This document shows positions 15,014 to 23,838 of a stretch of 64,000 nucleotides of DNA, piece by piece. How positions within the stretch are numbered: position 1 is the stretch's first letter; each line of letters begins with the position of its first letter. The translations under genes and the position numbers were made by a program. Origin of the DNA: Bacteroidota bacterium (GTDB taxonomy: Bacteria > Bacteroidota > Bacteroidia > Chitinophagales > Chitinophagaceae); assembly GCA_023386555.1 (NCBI GenBank), contig JAEWJK010000005.1, forward strand, positions 186,001-250,000, read 5' to 3'. A model generated the notes under the pieces. It saw only the letters and a program-made list of their open reading frames with translations. It had not been told where the DNA came from and did not search any database.

Positions 15014-17140
15014 ATGCAATTAGAGAAATTTTATTACGACAACAAAGTAGTTAAATGGTTTGCCTACGCTACAATTCTTTGGGGTGCAGTAGGTATGACA
15101 GCAGGATTACTTGCAGCCATTCAGATTTATTTACCGGCAGCCAATTTTGATCTTGCACCAACTACGTTTGGTCGTGTTCGTCCGTTACATACCAATGCAG
15201 TGATTTTCGCATTCGTAGGTAACGGAATTTTTATGGGTGTTTATTATTCCCTTCAACGTTTATGTAAAGCCAGGATGTGGAGTGATAAGCTGAGTAAGAT
15301 CCATTTCTGGGGTTGGCAGCTCATTATTGTACTTGCTGCTATTACATTATTGGCAGGTTACACAACAGGTAAAGAATATGCAGAATTAGAATGGCCAATT
15401 GATATTCTTATCACACTTGTTTGGGTGGTGTTTGGTATCAATATGTTTGGAACAATTCTGAAAAGAAGAGAAAGTCATTTATATGTTGCCATCTGGTTTT
15501 ATATCGGTACATGGGTTACAGTAGCTATGCTACATATTGTAAACTCATTTGAAATTCCTTTTTCGTTCATGAAGAGTTATAGCTGGTATGCAGGTGTGCA
15601 GGATGCTTTGGTTCAATGGTGGTACGGACATAATGCTGTTGCATTTTTCCTTACTACACCTTACCTCGGTATCATGTATTATTTTCTTCCTAAAGCTGCA
15701 AACAGACCGGTCTATAGTTACCGGCTTTCTATCATTCACTTCTGGGCTTTGATATTTATTTATATCTGGGCTGGTCCTCACCACTTATTATATACTGCCT
15801 TACCTGATTGGGCTCAAAGTTTAGGAACTGTTTTCAGTATCATGCTTCTTGCACCAAGCTGGGGTGGTATGTTAAATGGTTTGTTTACACTACGTGGTGC
15901 ATGGGATAAAGTAAGAGAAGATCCTATTCTTAAGTTTATGGTTGTTGCAATTACCTGTTATGGTATGGCAACATTTGAAGGGCCGATGCTGAGTTTGAAG
16001 AATGTTAATGCAATATCTCACTTTACTGACTGGACTATTGCACACGTACACGTTGGTGCTTTGGGTTGGAACGGCTTCTTAACATTTGGTGTACTATACT
16101 GGATCATTCCAAAAATATTCAATACGCAGCTGTATTCTAAAAAACTTGCTACAACACACTTCTGGATCGGTACAATAGGTATTATCATCTATGCTGTTCC
16201 ATTGTATTGGGCTGGTTTTGCACAGGCAATGATGTGGAAGAGTTTTACTGATGATGGTACGCTGAAATTCCAGTTCATGGAGACAGTTACCAATATACTT
16301 CCAATGTATATGCTAAGAAGTGTTGGTGGATTGTTGTACCTGATTGGTGTGTTCATAATGATCTATAATATCTGGAAAACAGTAGCAAAGAGTAAACTGG
16401 TTGCAGATGAAGCCGCAGAAGCTGCACCATTGCCAAAGGTGATTGAAACACATGGTAAACAACATTGGCACAGATGGATTGAAAGAAGACCAATTCAATT
16501 GTTAGTATTCAGTTTGATCGCTGTAGCTATAGGAGGTATTCTTGAAATTGTTCCAACATTCCTTGTAAAAAGTAATATTCCTACCATAGCTTCTGTCAAG
16601 CCTTATACTCCACTTGAATTACAGGGAAGAGATATATATGTAAGAGAAGGATGTTATACCTGTCACTCACAAATGATTCGTCCTTTCAGAGATGAAGTGG
16701 AGAGATATGGTGAATATAGTAAAGCTGGTGAGTTTGTTTATGATCATCCATTCCAATGGGGTAGTAAAAGAACAGGACCAGACTTGGCAAGGATCGGTGG
16801 TAAATATCCAAACAGCTGGCATTACAATCACATGTTAGATCCAAGAATTATGAGTCCAGGTTCAATTATGCCAAGCTATCCATGGTTAATGGATGATAAA
16901 ATTGATACTGCAGTTACAGGAGCTAAGATCAGGGCAATGCAAACATTAGGTGTTCCTTATCCAGAAGGTTTTGATAAAGTAGCGAATGAAGACCTGATGA
17001 AACAGGCTCAACAAATAAAAGAGAATCTAAAGAAAGATAAGATAGAAACAAGCAGTACAGCTGAGATAGTGGCATTGATTGCTTACCTGCAGAGAGTTGG
17101 TACAGACATAAAAGGGGAGAAGCAGGTAGCAGAGAAATAG
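15014..17140 (+). CDS. ccoNO: Cbb3-type cytochrome c oxidase, fused subunits I and II (CcoNO)
   Basis: A 708-residue fusion of the catalytic subunit CcoN (~1-480, 12-14 membrane helices) and the mono-haem subunit CcoO (~500-708). CcoN ligands are visible in RPLHTNAV, WWYGHNAVAFFL, AGPHHLLYT and HVHVGALGWNG (haems b and b3, CuB). CcoO has the c-type haem site CYTCH at 547-551 and an axial-Met region SPGSIMPSYPW near 619. The enzyme reduces oxygen with very high affinity and pumps protons, supporting micro-oxic growth. The N-O fusion is common in Bacteroidota. It is followed after 145 bp by ccoQ and ccoP. Confidence 0.97.
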   Translation: MQLEKFYYDNKVVKWFAYATILWGAVGMTAGLLAAIQIYLPAANFDLAPTTFGRVRPLHTNAVIFAFVGNGIFMGVYYSLQRLCKARMWSDKLSKIHFWGWQLIIVLAAITLLAGYTTGKEYAELEWPIDILITLVWVVFGINMFGTILKRRESHLYVAIWFYIGTWVTVAMLHIVNSFEIPFSFMKSYSWYAGVQDALVQWWYGHNAVAFFLTTPYLGIMYYFLPKAANRPVYSYRLSIIHFWALIFIYIWAGPHHLLYTALPDWAQSLGTVFSIMLLAPSWGGMLNGLFTLRGAWDKVREDPILKFMVVAITCYGMATFEGPMLSLKNVNAISHFTDWTIAHVHVGALGWNGFLTFGVLYWIIPKIFNTQLYSKKLATTHFWIGTIGIIIYAVPLYWAGFAQAMMWKSFTDDGTLKFQFMETVTNILPMYMLRSVGGLLYLIGVFIMIYNIWKTVAKSKLVADEAAEAAPLPKVIETHGKQHWHRWIERRPIQLLVFSLIAVAIGGILEIVPTFLVKSNIPTIASVKPYTPLELQGRDIYVREGCYTCHSQMIRPFRDEVERYGEYSKAGEFVYDHPFQWGSKRTGPDLARIGGKYPNSWHYNHMLDPRIMSPGSIMPSYPWLMDDKIDTAVTGAKIRAMQTLGVPYPEGFDKVANEDLMKQAQQIKENLKKDKIETSSTAEIVALIAYLQRVGTDIKGEKQVAEK

Positions 17141-17152
17141 TTGGTGGATAAC

Positions 17153-17187
17153 GGAAGCAATAAGTTTTACCCCCACTTGTTGCTTCC
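17153..17187 (+). repeat. Hairpin after ccoNO
   Basis: GGAAGCAATAAGT / ACTTGTTGCTTCC pair over 13 positions with two mismatches. There is no U-tract. A second short inverted repeat, TCCCGTA/TACGGGA, lies at 17222-17237. Together they may stabilise or process the mRNA between ccoNO and ccoQ. Confidence 0.45.
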
Positions 17188-17285
17188 TCCACTGGCAATA
17201 AAAGAACAGGAGCCTGAAGAGTCCCGTACATACGGGAACGATGTTTAATTAATAAAGTGAAGCAGGGAACATAAAAAATTATAAA

Positions 17286-17447
17286 ATGAAATTCATTAAC
17301 TATTTAGAATCTATCATCGGTGTTGACATTTATGCTTTGTCATCATTCATGATATTCTTCACCTTTTTTGTTGTGATGACATTATGGGCTTTGAAGGCCG
17401 ATAAAAAAATGATAGATAAGATCAACAGAATTCCCTTAGACAACTAA
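17286..17447 (+). CDS. ccoQ: Small cbb3 oxidase subunit CcoQ-like
   Basis: A 53-residue open frame beginning MKFINYLESIIGVDIYAL, with one membrane helix (SSFMIFFTFFVVMTLWAL) and a charged tail KADKKMIDKINRIPLDN. It lies between ccoNO and ccoP, 13 bp before ccoP, which is the position of the small CcoQ/FixQ subunit that stabilises the oxidase. The sequence is not closely like proteobacterial CcoQ, so the name rests mainly on size, topology and place. Confidence 0.85.
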   Translation: MKFINYLESIIGVDIYALSSFMIFFTFFVVMTLWALKADKKMIDKINRIPLDN

Positions 17448-17460
17448 TAAAAATTACAAC

Positions 17461-18606
17461 ATGAGAAAGTTGTTAAACAATAAATGGATATTAAGAACTA
17501 CTGCAGTATGTTTTGTTTCATTGGCAGTTCCGATGAATGCTTGGGCTGCAGGTGCTCCAAAAAAATCTGAACTCGATAATCCTTTGGCAGTAACGTTATT
17601 AATTATCATTGGTGTTTTGGCGTTAGCAATTGCTTTATTAGGTCATATTGTTATTGGTGCAGCGCAACTAAAGACTGACAGGATTAAAAAGGAGAGAAAT
17701 GCTGCTAAGATTGTATCTCTAGTAATGCTTTGCCTGGTTAGTTCTTCGGTTTTTGCACAAACAGATGCACCTGCTGTAAATGCAGTTGTAAGTAATACGA
17801 TCAGCGGATTGTCTAAAACTTCATTCTATGCATTGATTGGAGTGATAGGTCTCGAGTTCATCATTATTGTTTGCATGTTGTTATTCCTTCGTTCACTTAT
17901 TGCTAAAGAAGTGGCCGTTACCATTACATCTGAAACAAAAGTTGCTCAAGAAAATAAATGGAAGAGCTGGTGGATGAAGATCAACAGCTTCCGCTCTTTA
18001 AATGAAGAGAAAGACATTCAGTTAGATCATGACTATGATGATATAAAAGAACTCGACAATAAACTACCACCTTGGTGGATATACGGATTTTACATCACTA
18101 TAATATTCGCTGGTATTTATTTATGGCGATATCATGTATCTGAAACTGCTCCGTTAAGTATAAAAGAGTTTGAAATGGAGATGGCAAAAGCAGAAGTAGA
18201 CAAAGCAAACAATCTTAAAAAAGCTGGTAATAGCGTAGATGAGAATACGGTGAAACTATTAACTGCAGCCACAGATATAGAAGCTGGTAAAAAGATATAT
18301 ACTACTTCATGTTCTCCTTGCCATGCTGCTGATGGTGGTGGTGTAGTAGGTCCAAACTTAACGGATGATTATTGGTTACATGGAGGTAGTGTAAAAGATG
18401 TTTTTAAAACAATTAAATATGGTGTTCCGGAAAAAGGTATGCAGCCTTGGAAAGGTACGTTTTCACCAACACAGATCGCTCAATTAACAAGTTTTATAAA
18501 ATCGATCAGGGGAGCAAAAGTTGCAAGTGCGAAAGAACCTCAGGGAGATTTGTATAAAGAAGAAACAGCAGTTTCAGACACAACCAGGATTGCTGCTGTT
18601 AAATAA
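17461..18606 (+). CDS. ccoP: Cbb3-type oxidase subunit CcoP, one-haem form
   Basis: A 381-residue protein with hydrophobic segments at ~9-30, ~42-68, ~82-100, ~122-146 and ~203-223, then a periplasmic c-type cytochrome domain. Haem attachment is CSPCH at 284-288 with a likely axial Met327 in GMQPW. Proteobacterial CcoP has two haem domains; this has only one, as is usual in Bacteroidota. The segment near 82-100 (KIVSLVMLCLVSSSVFAQT) looks like a second, internal signal-peptide-type sequence. CcoP passes electrons from cytochrome c to CcoO/N. Confidence 0.93.
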   Translation: MRKLLNNKWILRTTAVCFVSLAVPMNAWAAGAPKKSELDNPLAVTLLIIIGVLALAIALLGHIVIGAAQLKTDRIKKERNAAKIVSLVMLCLVSSSVFAQTDAPAVNAVVSNTISGLSKTSFYALIGVIGLEFIIIVCMLLFLRSLIAKEVAVTITSETKVAQENKWKSWWMKINSFRSLNEEKDIQLDHDYDDIKELDNKLPPWWIYGFYITIIFAGIYLWRYHVSETAPLSIKEFEMEMAKAEVDKANNLKKAGNSVDENTVKLLTAATDIEAGKKIYTTSCSPCHAADGGGVVGPNLTDDYWLHGGSVKDVFKTIKYGVPEKGMQPWKGTFSPTQIAQLTSFIKSIRGAKVASAKEPQGDLYKEETAVSDTTRIAAVK

Positions 18607-18617
18607 ACAGCTGTACC

Positions 18618-20021
18618 ATGCACATAACACCAGACATACAACAAGACTTCAGAGATAGGTTAGCAACCATCGATGAGAAAGGCAAACGCAAATGGGTTTT
18701 TGCAAAGAAGCCATCGGGTAAGTTTTATAATGCAAGAACGATATTGAGTTTGTGCTTCTTCGTTTTGTTTTTTGCCTTGCCTTTTATTCATATTGAAGGA
18801 AGGCCCTTGTTTCTCTTCAATGTAACAGAAGCTAAGTTTCATATATTCGGAAAGGTATTCTGGCCGCAGGATTTTTTCATCTTCGGTTTGATAATGCTCA
18901 CCTTTATTTTCTTTATCATTCTTTTTACCGCAGCATTCGGCAGATTATTTTGTGGTTGGGCTTGTCCGCATACCAACTTTATGGAAATGATGTTCCGCAA
19001 GGTGGAATATCTTTTTCTCGGTAATGCCAATCAACAAAAGGCACTTCGTAAAGCTCCATGGACAACAAACAAGGTTTTACGGGTAGGAGGTAAGCATCTA
19101 ACATTTTTTGTCATATCATTTATCATAGCCAATTTCTTTTTAGCATATATCATTGGTATAAAAGAATTGCAACAGATCATTTCAGAACCTGCCAGTAAAC
19201 ATATTGTCGGCTTTACAGCTATTCTTGCTTTCAGTGGAATCTTCTATGGTGTATTTGCTTTCTTCAGAGAGCAGGCTTGTACAGCAGTTTGTCCTTATGG
19301 AAGATTGCAAAGTGTATTGCTGGATAAAAATTCCATGATCGTTGCATACGATTATAAACGTGGTGAACCAAGAGGAAATTTTAAAAAAGAACCTGAAAAG
19401 CCTTTAGGCGATTGTATTGATTGCTATCAATGTGTTGAAGTTTGTCCTACAGGTATTGATATTCGTAATGGCGTTCAAATGGAATGTGTAGGTTGTACTG
19501 CTTGTATTGATGCCTGCAATATTGTTATGCAACGTTTGCATAAAGCTGAGGGATTAATCCGTTACGCTTCTGAAAACTCTATTGCAAAAGGAACAAAGTT
19601 TCAATTCACTACAAGGATCAAAATGTATACAGGCCTTTGTATTTTACTTCTTATCGCAATTACTGCATTACTTGTTACAAGAAAAGATGTTGGTGCAACT
19701 GTAATGCGTACACCTGGAATTCTTTACCAGGAAAGAGGTGCCGACAGTGTTTCAAACTTGTATAATATTAAGATGGTAAATAAAACGGTGAAGCCAATTC
19801 CGCTTACCATTAAAGTAGAAGGTGGTAAAGGGAATGTTGAGATCATTGGAAACAAATTCATTGCTGTGCAGGAAGAAGGACAAGGTGGTGGTTCATTTTT
19901 CGTAGTTCTGCCAAAGCAAATGATACACGACAGAAAAACAAAGATCAGTTTAGGACTTTATGAAGGAAATAAAAAGATCGCCATTGTAAAAACAAATTTC
20001 CTTGGACCGGTAACTGATTAA
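18618..20021 (+). CDS. ccoG: Cytochrome c oxidase accessory protein CcoG (RdxA/FixG)
   Basis: A 467-residue membrane iron-sulfur protein. It has several membrane helices, a polyferredoxin-like GWACPHTNFMEMMFRK region, two 4Fe-4S motifs (CIDCYQCVEVCPTG and CVGCTACIDACN, ~residues 257-300) and a C-terminal Ig-like domain. CcoG is thought to reduce copper for delivery to cbb3 oxidase. It starts 11 bp after ccoP, so it is in the same operon. Confidence 0.96.
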   Translation: MHITPDIQQDFRDRLATIDEKGKRKWVFAKKPSGKFYNARTILSLCFFVLFFALPFIHIEGRPLFLFNVTEAKFHIFGKVFWPQDFFIFGLIMLTFIFFIILFTAAFGRLFCGWACPHTNFMEMMFRKVEYLFLGNANQQKALRKAPWTTNKVLRVGGKHLTFFVISFIIANFFLAYIIGIKELQQIISEPASKHIVGFTAILAFSGIFYGVFAFFREQACTAVCPYGRLQSVLLDKNSMIVAYDYKRGEPRGNFKKEPEKPLGDCIDCYQCVEVCPTGIDIRNGVQMECVGCTACIDACNIVMQRLHKAEGLIRYASENSIAKGTKFQFTTRIKMYTGLCILLLIAITALLVTRKDVGATVMRTPGILYQERGADSVSNLYNIKMVNKTVKPIPLTIKVEGGKGNVEIIGNKFIAVQEEGQGGGSFFVVLPKQMIHDRKTKISLGLYEGNKKIAIVKTNFLGPVTD

Positions 20022-20032
20022 AATTTATTGAA

Positions 20033-20079
20033 CAAGCTGCAGAATAACTATTGTACATCGTTGTGTTACTTACTTGTAC
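20033..20079 (-). repeat. Interspersed ~48-bp repeat, copy 2, inside the cco operon
   Basis: In minus orientation it reads GTACAAGTAAGTAACACAAC, then CGATG and ending GCAGCTTG, close to copy 1. It sits between ccoG and ccoH, antisense to both, and keeps the upstream reading frame of ccoH open. Confidence 0.7.
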
Positions 20080-20111
20080 AGCAGAATGTTCTTCGGCATA
20101 AAAAACAAAAT

Positions 20112-20543
20112 ATGAGTTGGGGTAACAAATTAGTCGTAGTCTTTATTGCCTTCGTTGCACTAATGGCAACATTGGTTTATAAAGCAGTCAATACAAAGTT
20201 TGAGTTAGTAACGAAAGATTATTATAAAGAGGAATTACGTTACCAGGATAAAATTGATGGTGCTGCAAATGCAATAGCTGCAGGGGAGCTCAGTTTTCAA
20301 CAAGATGCAGCTACACTTACTATACAATTACCTGCAACTTTACATACTGCAATCTTAAAAGGTGAAGCCTGGTTTTATTGTAAAACAGATGCAACAAAAG
20401 ATCAGAGGTTTCCTCTAACCATAGAAGAAGGAAAATATACTATCGATAAATCAACTTATGCGAAAGGGTCTTACGAATTAAAGCTTCAGCTAACTGATAA
20501 CAATAAGCAATACTATTATCGTGAATTTGTAACGGTGCAATAA
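20112..20543 (+). CDS. ccoH: CcoH/FixH-family cbb3 oxidase assembly protein
   Basis: A 143-residue protein starting MSWGNKLVVVFIAFVALMAT, one N-terminal membrane helix, then KFELVTKDYYKEELRYQDKI, the conserved FixH signature, and an extracytoplasmic beta domain. The ATG at 20112 is chosen because upstream in-frame codons belong to an interspersed repeat and have no family likeness. The stop codon overlaps the next start (TAATG), so the two are translationally coupled. CcoH assists assembly of the cbb3 complex. Confidence 0.9.
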   Translation: MSWGNKLVVVFIAFVALMATLVYKAVNTKFELVTKDYYKEELRYQDKIDGAANAIAAGELSFQQDAATLTIQLPATLHTAILKGEAWFYCKTDATKDQRFPLTIEEGKYTIDKSTYAKGSYELKLQLTDNNKQYYYREFVTVQ

Positions 20544-21247
20544 TGATTTGGGAAATATTTATATCAGGATTCATACTTGGCATCATCAGCAGTTTTCATT
20601 GCGTAGGAATGTGTGGACCTTTAGCATTATCACTTCCATTAGCATCTTATTCTGCATCTAAAAAGCTGCTTGGAATTCTGCTATATAATTTCGGAAGAGT
20701 AACAACCTACTCTTCTCTGGGGTTGATATTTGGTTATTTCGGACGTCAAATTTTCATAGCCGGTTATCAACAAATTTTTTCTGTTGTAATTGGTTTATTA
20801 ATAGTCGCTTTTTTCTTATTGGCAAAATTTCGCAAGAAGTTCAGCGGAATGGGACCGGCAAACCGGTTCTACATAAAAGTACAATCACTTGTTGCAGGCT
20901 TTCTACGTATTAGGAATCTTTCGGGGTTTTATCTCACTGGATTGGCAAATGGTTTATTGCCTTGTGGTATGGTTTACCTGGCTATCACTGGAGCAATGGC
21001 AACTTCATCTCCACTTAAGGGATTAGAATTTATGGCTTCATTTGGCTTAGGTACAATGCCTGCCCTTATTCTATTGTCTGTTGCCGGTTTCATAATCAGC
21101 ATTAGGGCAAGAAGTTTCATACGAAAGTTAACCCCTTATGCTTTCCTATTAATGGGAGTACTTCTAATTATACGTGGAATGAACCTCGGAATTCCTTATT
21201 TAAGTCCTTCTTTTGTAGCGACTTCTGCAGCTGCAACCTGTCACTAA
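20543..21247 (+). CDS. SafE/UreH-like membrane protein of the cbb3 cluster
   Basis: A 234-residue polytopic protein (about six helices) with the motif FHCVGMCGPLALSLP, typical of the DsbD_2/UreH-like 'sulfite exporter TauE/SafE' group found at the end of cco operons. Gly-rich NGLLPCGMVYLAI is a second conserved transport motif. Its Cys/His near the membrane suggest metal (probably copper) handling for the oxidase, not sulfite export; this is inference from context. It overlaps ccoH by one base. Confidence 0.85.
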   Translation: MIWEIFISGFILGIISSFHCVGMCGPLALSLPLASYSASKKLLGILLYNFGRVTTYSSLGLIFGYFGRQIFIAGYQQIFSVVIGLLIVAFFLLAKFRKKFSGMGPANRFYIKVQSLVAGFLRIRNLSGFYLTGLANGLLPCGMVYLAITGAMATSSPLKGLEFMASFGLGTMPALILLSVAGFIISIRARSFIRKLTPYAFLLMGVLLIIRGMNLGIPYLSPSFVATSAAATCH

Positions 21248-21449
21248 ACCATTAACATTTCATTGTTAAACAAAAGAACCTTTTTAGCGTTCTAAGAATA
21301 TATTACAAGGTATAAAAACCACAGGTCTGGAAATTTCTTTAACGGTTTTGTTTAGTGTTTTGGCATTGGTTTTGTCTTGATATAAATGCAAGTAGTCAAT
21401 TTTCTCATAAGCAGTTAGTTTTGGTTGCGGCCCCTGTTTCCACAGGGGC
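21248..21449 (+). other. Intergenic region ending in a strong terminator, possible small RNA
   Basis: A ~180-base stretch between the cco operon and the terminator at 21430. It contains no good reading frame on the plus strand. Some complementary segments occur (AAAACCA near 21324 and TGGTTTT near 21368). It may be a long 3' UTR of the cco operon or a 3'-derived small RNA. Confidence 0.3.
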
Positions 21450-21460
21450 TTACTTTTTTT
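21430..21460 (+). terminator. Rho-independent terminator of the cco operon
   Basis: Perfect stem GCCCCTG / CAGGGGC with a 6-base loop, followed by TTACTTTTTTT. The U-tract is only on the plus strand, so it serves the rightward cco transcript. It overlaps the 3' end of the VanZ gene. Confidence 0.85.
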
Positions 21461-21821
21461 GGTGACTTCTGGTTTGGTTTCCAATCACATAAGCTAATGC
21501 ACAACCAACAATATCACAAACTATATCTGCGAGTTCAAAAGACCGTCCTTTCACCCAATATTTTTGAATAAACTCAATTGATATCCCATATAAAATTCCT
21601 GCACAAACCAATAGCAATAACCAATTGTATTGTTGATGCCTCAATGGATAATAAAATAAATAAACAAGGAGAAATATAAATACAATATGAACCAGCTTAT
21701 CTAAGTAAATCTTTTCAAACCAGTCCTCTTGCGGAAATTCAGAGCCTGGTATTAAAAATAAAGTTGTAACCACTATGAACCAGACTATGGCAGGAATAAA
21801 CTTCTTTAAGATAGAAGACAT
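21450..21821 (-). CDS. VanZ-family membrane protein
   Basis: A 123-residue protein with four membrane helices: MSSILKKFIPAIVWFIVVTT..., LDKLVHIVFIFLLVYLFYY, a helix around YNWLLLLVCAGILYGI, and one after the conserved FELADIVCDIVGCALAYVIG. The SFELADIVxDxxG motif is diagnostic of VanZ-like proteins. The ATG at 21821 is preferred to a TTG two codons upstream. In many Bacteroidota a VanZ-like gene follows gcvH directly; here a histidine kinase gene stands between. Function in most species is unknown; some relatives affect envelope glycopeptide sensitivity. Confidence 0.88.
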   Translation of the reverse strand: MSSILKKFIPAIVWFIVVTTLFLIPGSEFPQEDWFEKIYLDKLVHIVFIFLLVYLFYYPLRHQQYNWLLLLVCAGILYGISIEFIQKYWVKGRSFELADIVCDIVGCALAYVIGNQTRSHQKK

Positions 21822-21868
21822 TATCAAAAATAGATAAATTGCAATAAGCTTATATAAGCGTATAAAAA

Positions 21869-23641
21869 TTAAACGGATGTTCTAACGCCCCATTTATAAA
21901 TGGTGGATCGTAATGCTTCGATGGTGAAAGGCTTAGAGATAAAATCTTTCATTCCTGCTTCCAAACAATCTTCTTCGTCTTCTTTCATTGCGTTAGCTGT
22001 CATAGCAATGATAACAGGAGATAAGACTTTATTTTTGCTATTGCCTAATATTCTTTGTGTGGCTTGCAAACCATCTACTTCGGGCATTTGAATATCCATG
22101 AAAATGAGATCATAGTTTTTCTCATTGGCTTTGTTGATAGCTACTGCACCATTCTCAGCAACATCAACTTTATACCCGATATTCTCAAATATCCTGGAAG
22201 CTACCAATTGATTCACCTGGTTATCTTCTACCAATAAAATATCCAGCGGAACATACTTAAACTCAGTTTCTGCTTGAAATTTGATCACTACATCAGCATC
22301 TACTTTCATTGGAATAGTAAAACTGAATTCTGATCCTTTCCCTTCTTTACTATTCACATTAATATAACCACTCATCATCTCGATAAGCTTCTTACAAATA
22401 GATAACCCGAGACCTGTACCACTGTATTTCCTGGATGAAGAAAAATCTATCTGTGAAAAGGGTTGGAATAATTTAGGCAGGTCTTCCTTCTTTATACCGA
22501 TACCGGTATCTCTTACAATAAAAGTGATCAGTTGTATATCGTTCTTAATTTCTTTTGCTGATACTTCCACTTCTATTCCACCTTGTTCGGTAAATTTGAT
22601 AGCGTTACCAACAAGATTTACAAGAACTTGTTTCAACCTGTTTTCATCTCCCAGAACATTAGTAGCAATATTATCATCAATTCTATATTGAAGTGTCAGG
22701 TGTTTAGATAATGCATTTATTCTTGGTGATGTAATATTTATCACACTATTTACAGCTTCCCGCAGGTCAAAACTTTTTTCGTGTAATGTGAGTTTTTCGG
22801 CTTCGATTTTCGATATGTCAAGCACATCTTCAATGATGTTTAATAACAGGTTGCAACTGGATTCCAATGTTTGGAAGAGTTCCTTTTGTTCAGTTTTGAT
22901 AGTATTTTCACGAGTAAGTAACTGAGTGGTGCCAATAATTCCATTCAGTGGTGTTCTGATCTCATGGCTCATGTTAGCTAAGAACTTTGATTTTGCAGCT
23001 GTTGCAGCTTCTGCTTCTTGTTTTGCTTTGATCAATCTTTCTGTAGATTCTTCAATTTGCTTTCGATGGCTGATCAACTCTTGTCGTTCTACTTCATAAC
23101 TCTGCTTAAAAAAACTAAGTAACAAACCAACAATTATAACTGCTATCATCACCGTTACAAAAATATCCTGCTCTCTTATTTCAACATTAGGATATGGTAC
23201 AATCCATTCAGGGAAACTTTTTTCGAAAATGTATAATAAGATAAAGATCAGTGTAAGTGATATTCCGAACACCTTATGATGTTTCAGATCTAAAGTAAGC
23301 ATTCCAACTCCCATAATGAATATGAAATAAACAGGAATAGCTCCTTCTAATCCACCATTAAAAAACCATACAGGACAAAAAACTGCAAGCCCGATAAATA
23401 TAAATCTGAATCTAACAGACTGGCTGGCTTTTCCCTTCAATAAAACATATAAGAAAACAGAATAAACTATTCCAATCAGAAGTGTAGCTACGTTAATCTT
23501 CCAGTCTAATCCTAACGCTACATTAGCAATGAAACTTAATGCACTTGCAAAAATGGCTGCACTGCATGCAATGATAAATACCCGGTCTTCAATAGGTAAA
23601 GAGCGATCGTTTATACGTAAAAATTCACCTAGCCTTTTCAT
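21869..23641 (-). CDS. Hybrid sensor histidine kinase/response regulator
   Basis: A 590-residue protein: about six N-terminal membrane helices (~20-180), a coiled linker, a HisKA domain with the phospho-acceptor His226 in FLANMSHEIRTPLNG, a HATPase domain (N box NRLKQVLVNLVGNAIKF, DTGIGIKKEDLP, GTGLGLSICKKL), and a C-terminal receiver with LLVEDNQVNQ, phospho-acceptor Asp516 in MDIQMP and the SKPF lysine. No extracytoplasmic sensor domain of size is present, so sensing is probably within the membrane. No output domain or partner regulator is adjacent, so phosphate must pass elsewhere or to an unlinked Hpt protein. Confidence 0.94.
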   Translation of the reverse strand: MKRLGEFLRINDRSLPIEDRVFIIACSAAIFASALSFIANVALGLDWKINVATLLIGIVYSVFLYVLLKGKASQSVRFRFIFIGLAVFCPVWFFNGGLEGAIPVYFIFIMGVGMLTLDLKHHKVFGISLTLIFILLYIFEKSFPEWIVPYPNVEIREQDIFVTVMIAVIIVGLLLSFFKQSYEVERQELISHRKQIEESTERLIKAKQEAEAATAAKSKFLANMSHEIRTPLNGIIGTTQLLTRENTIKTEQKELFQTLESSCNLLLNIIEDVLDISKIEAEKLTLHEKSFDLREAVNSVINITSPRINALSKHLTLQYRIDDNIATNVLGDENRLKQVLVNLVGNAIKFTEQGGIEVEVSAKEIKNDIQLITFIVRDTGIGIKKEDLPKLFQPFSQIDFSSSRKYSGTGLGLSICKKLIEMMSGYINVNSKEGKGSEFSFTIPMKVDADVVIKFQAETEFKYVPLDILLVEDNQVNQLVASRIFENIGYKVDVAENGAVAINKANEKNYDLIFMDIQMPEVDGLQATQRILGNSKNKVLSPVIIAMTANAMKEDEEDCLEAGMKDFISKPFTIEALRSTIYKWGVRTSV

Positions 23642-23768
23642 CAGGAATGAAGGGGTATTGGGTACGGAACAAATTTATCAATTAACCAGAAGGCGGCAGA
23701 TTATATTTTGACTAAAAAGCATACCTGTACTGTAGATTTAGCCATAGCTTCTAACCTATCTAAAATCA

Positions 23769-23812
23769 AAGCCGATTGATGACACTGCTTCAGCAACATC
23801 AACAACCGGCTT
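23769..23812 (-). terminator. Hairpin downstream of gcvH, candidate terminator
   Basis: AAGCCGATTGATGA / TCAACAACCGGCTT pair over 14 positions with two mismatches and a 16-base loop. On the minus strand it is followed by TGATTTTAG, a weak U-tract. It lies 27 bp after the gcvH stop and upstream of the kinase gene. Confidence 0.5.
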
Positions 23813-23838
23813 CGATCTTAAAATTTTAGACTGATAAA

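Noticed and set aside
17153..17187. Terminator between ccoNO and ccoQ
   Set aside because: The hairpin lacks a U-tract, and ccoQ, ccoP and ccoG must be expressed with ccoNO; listed as a repeat instead.
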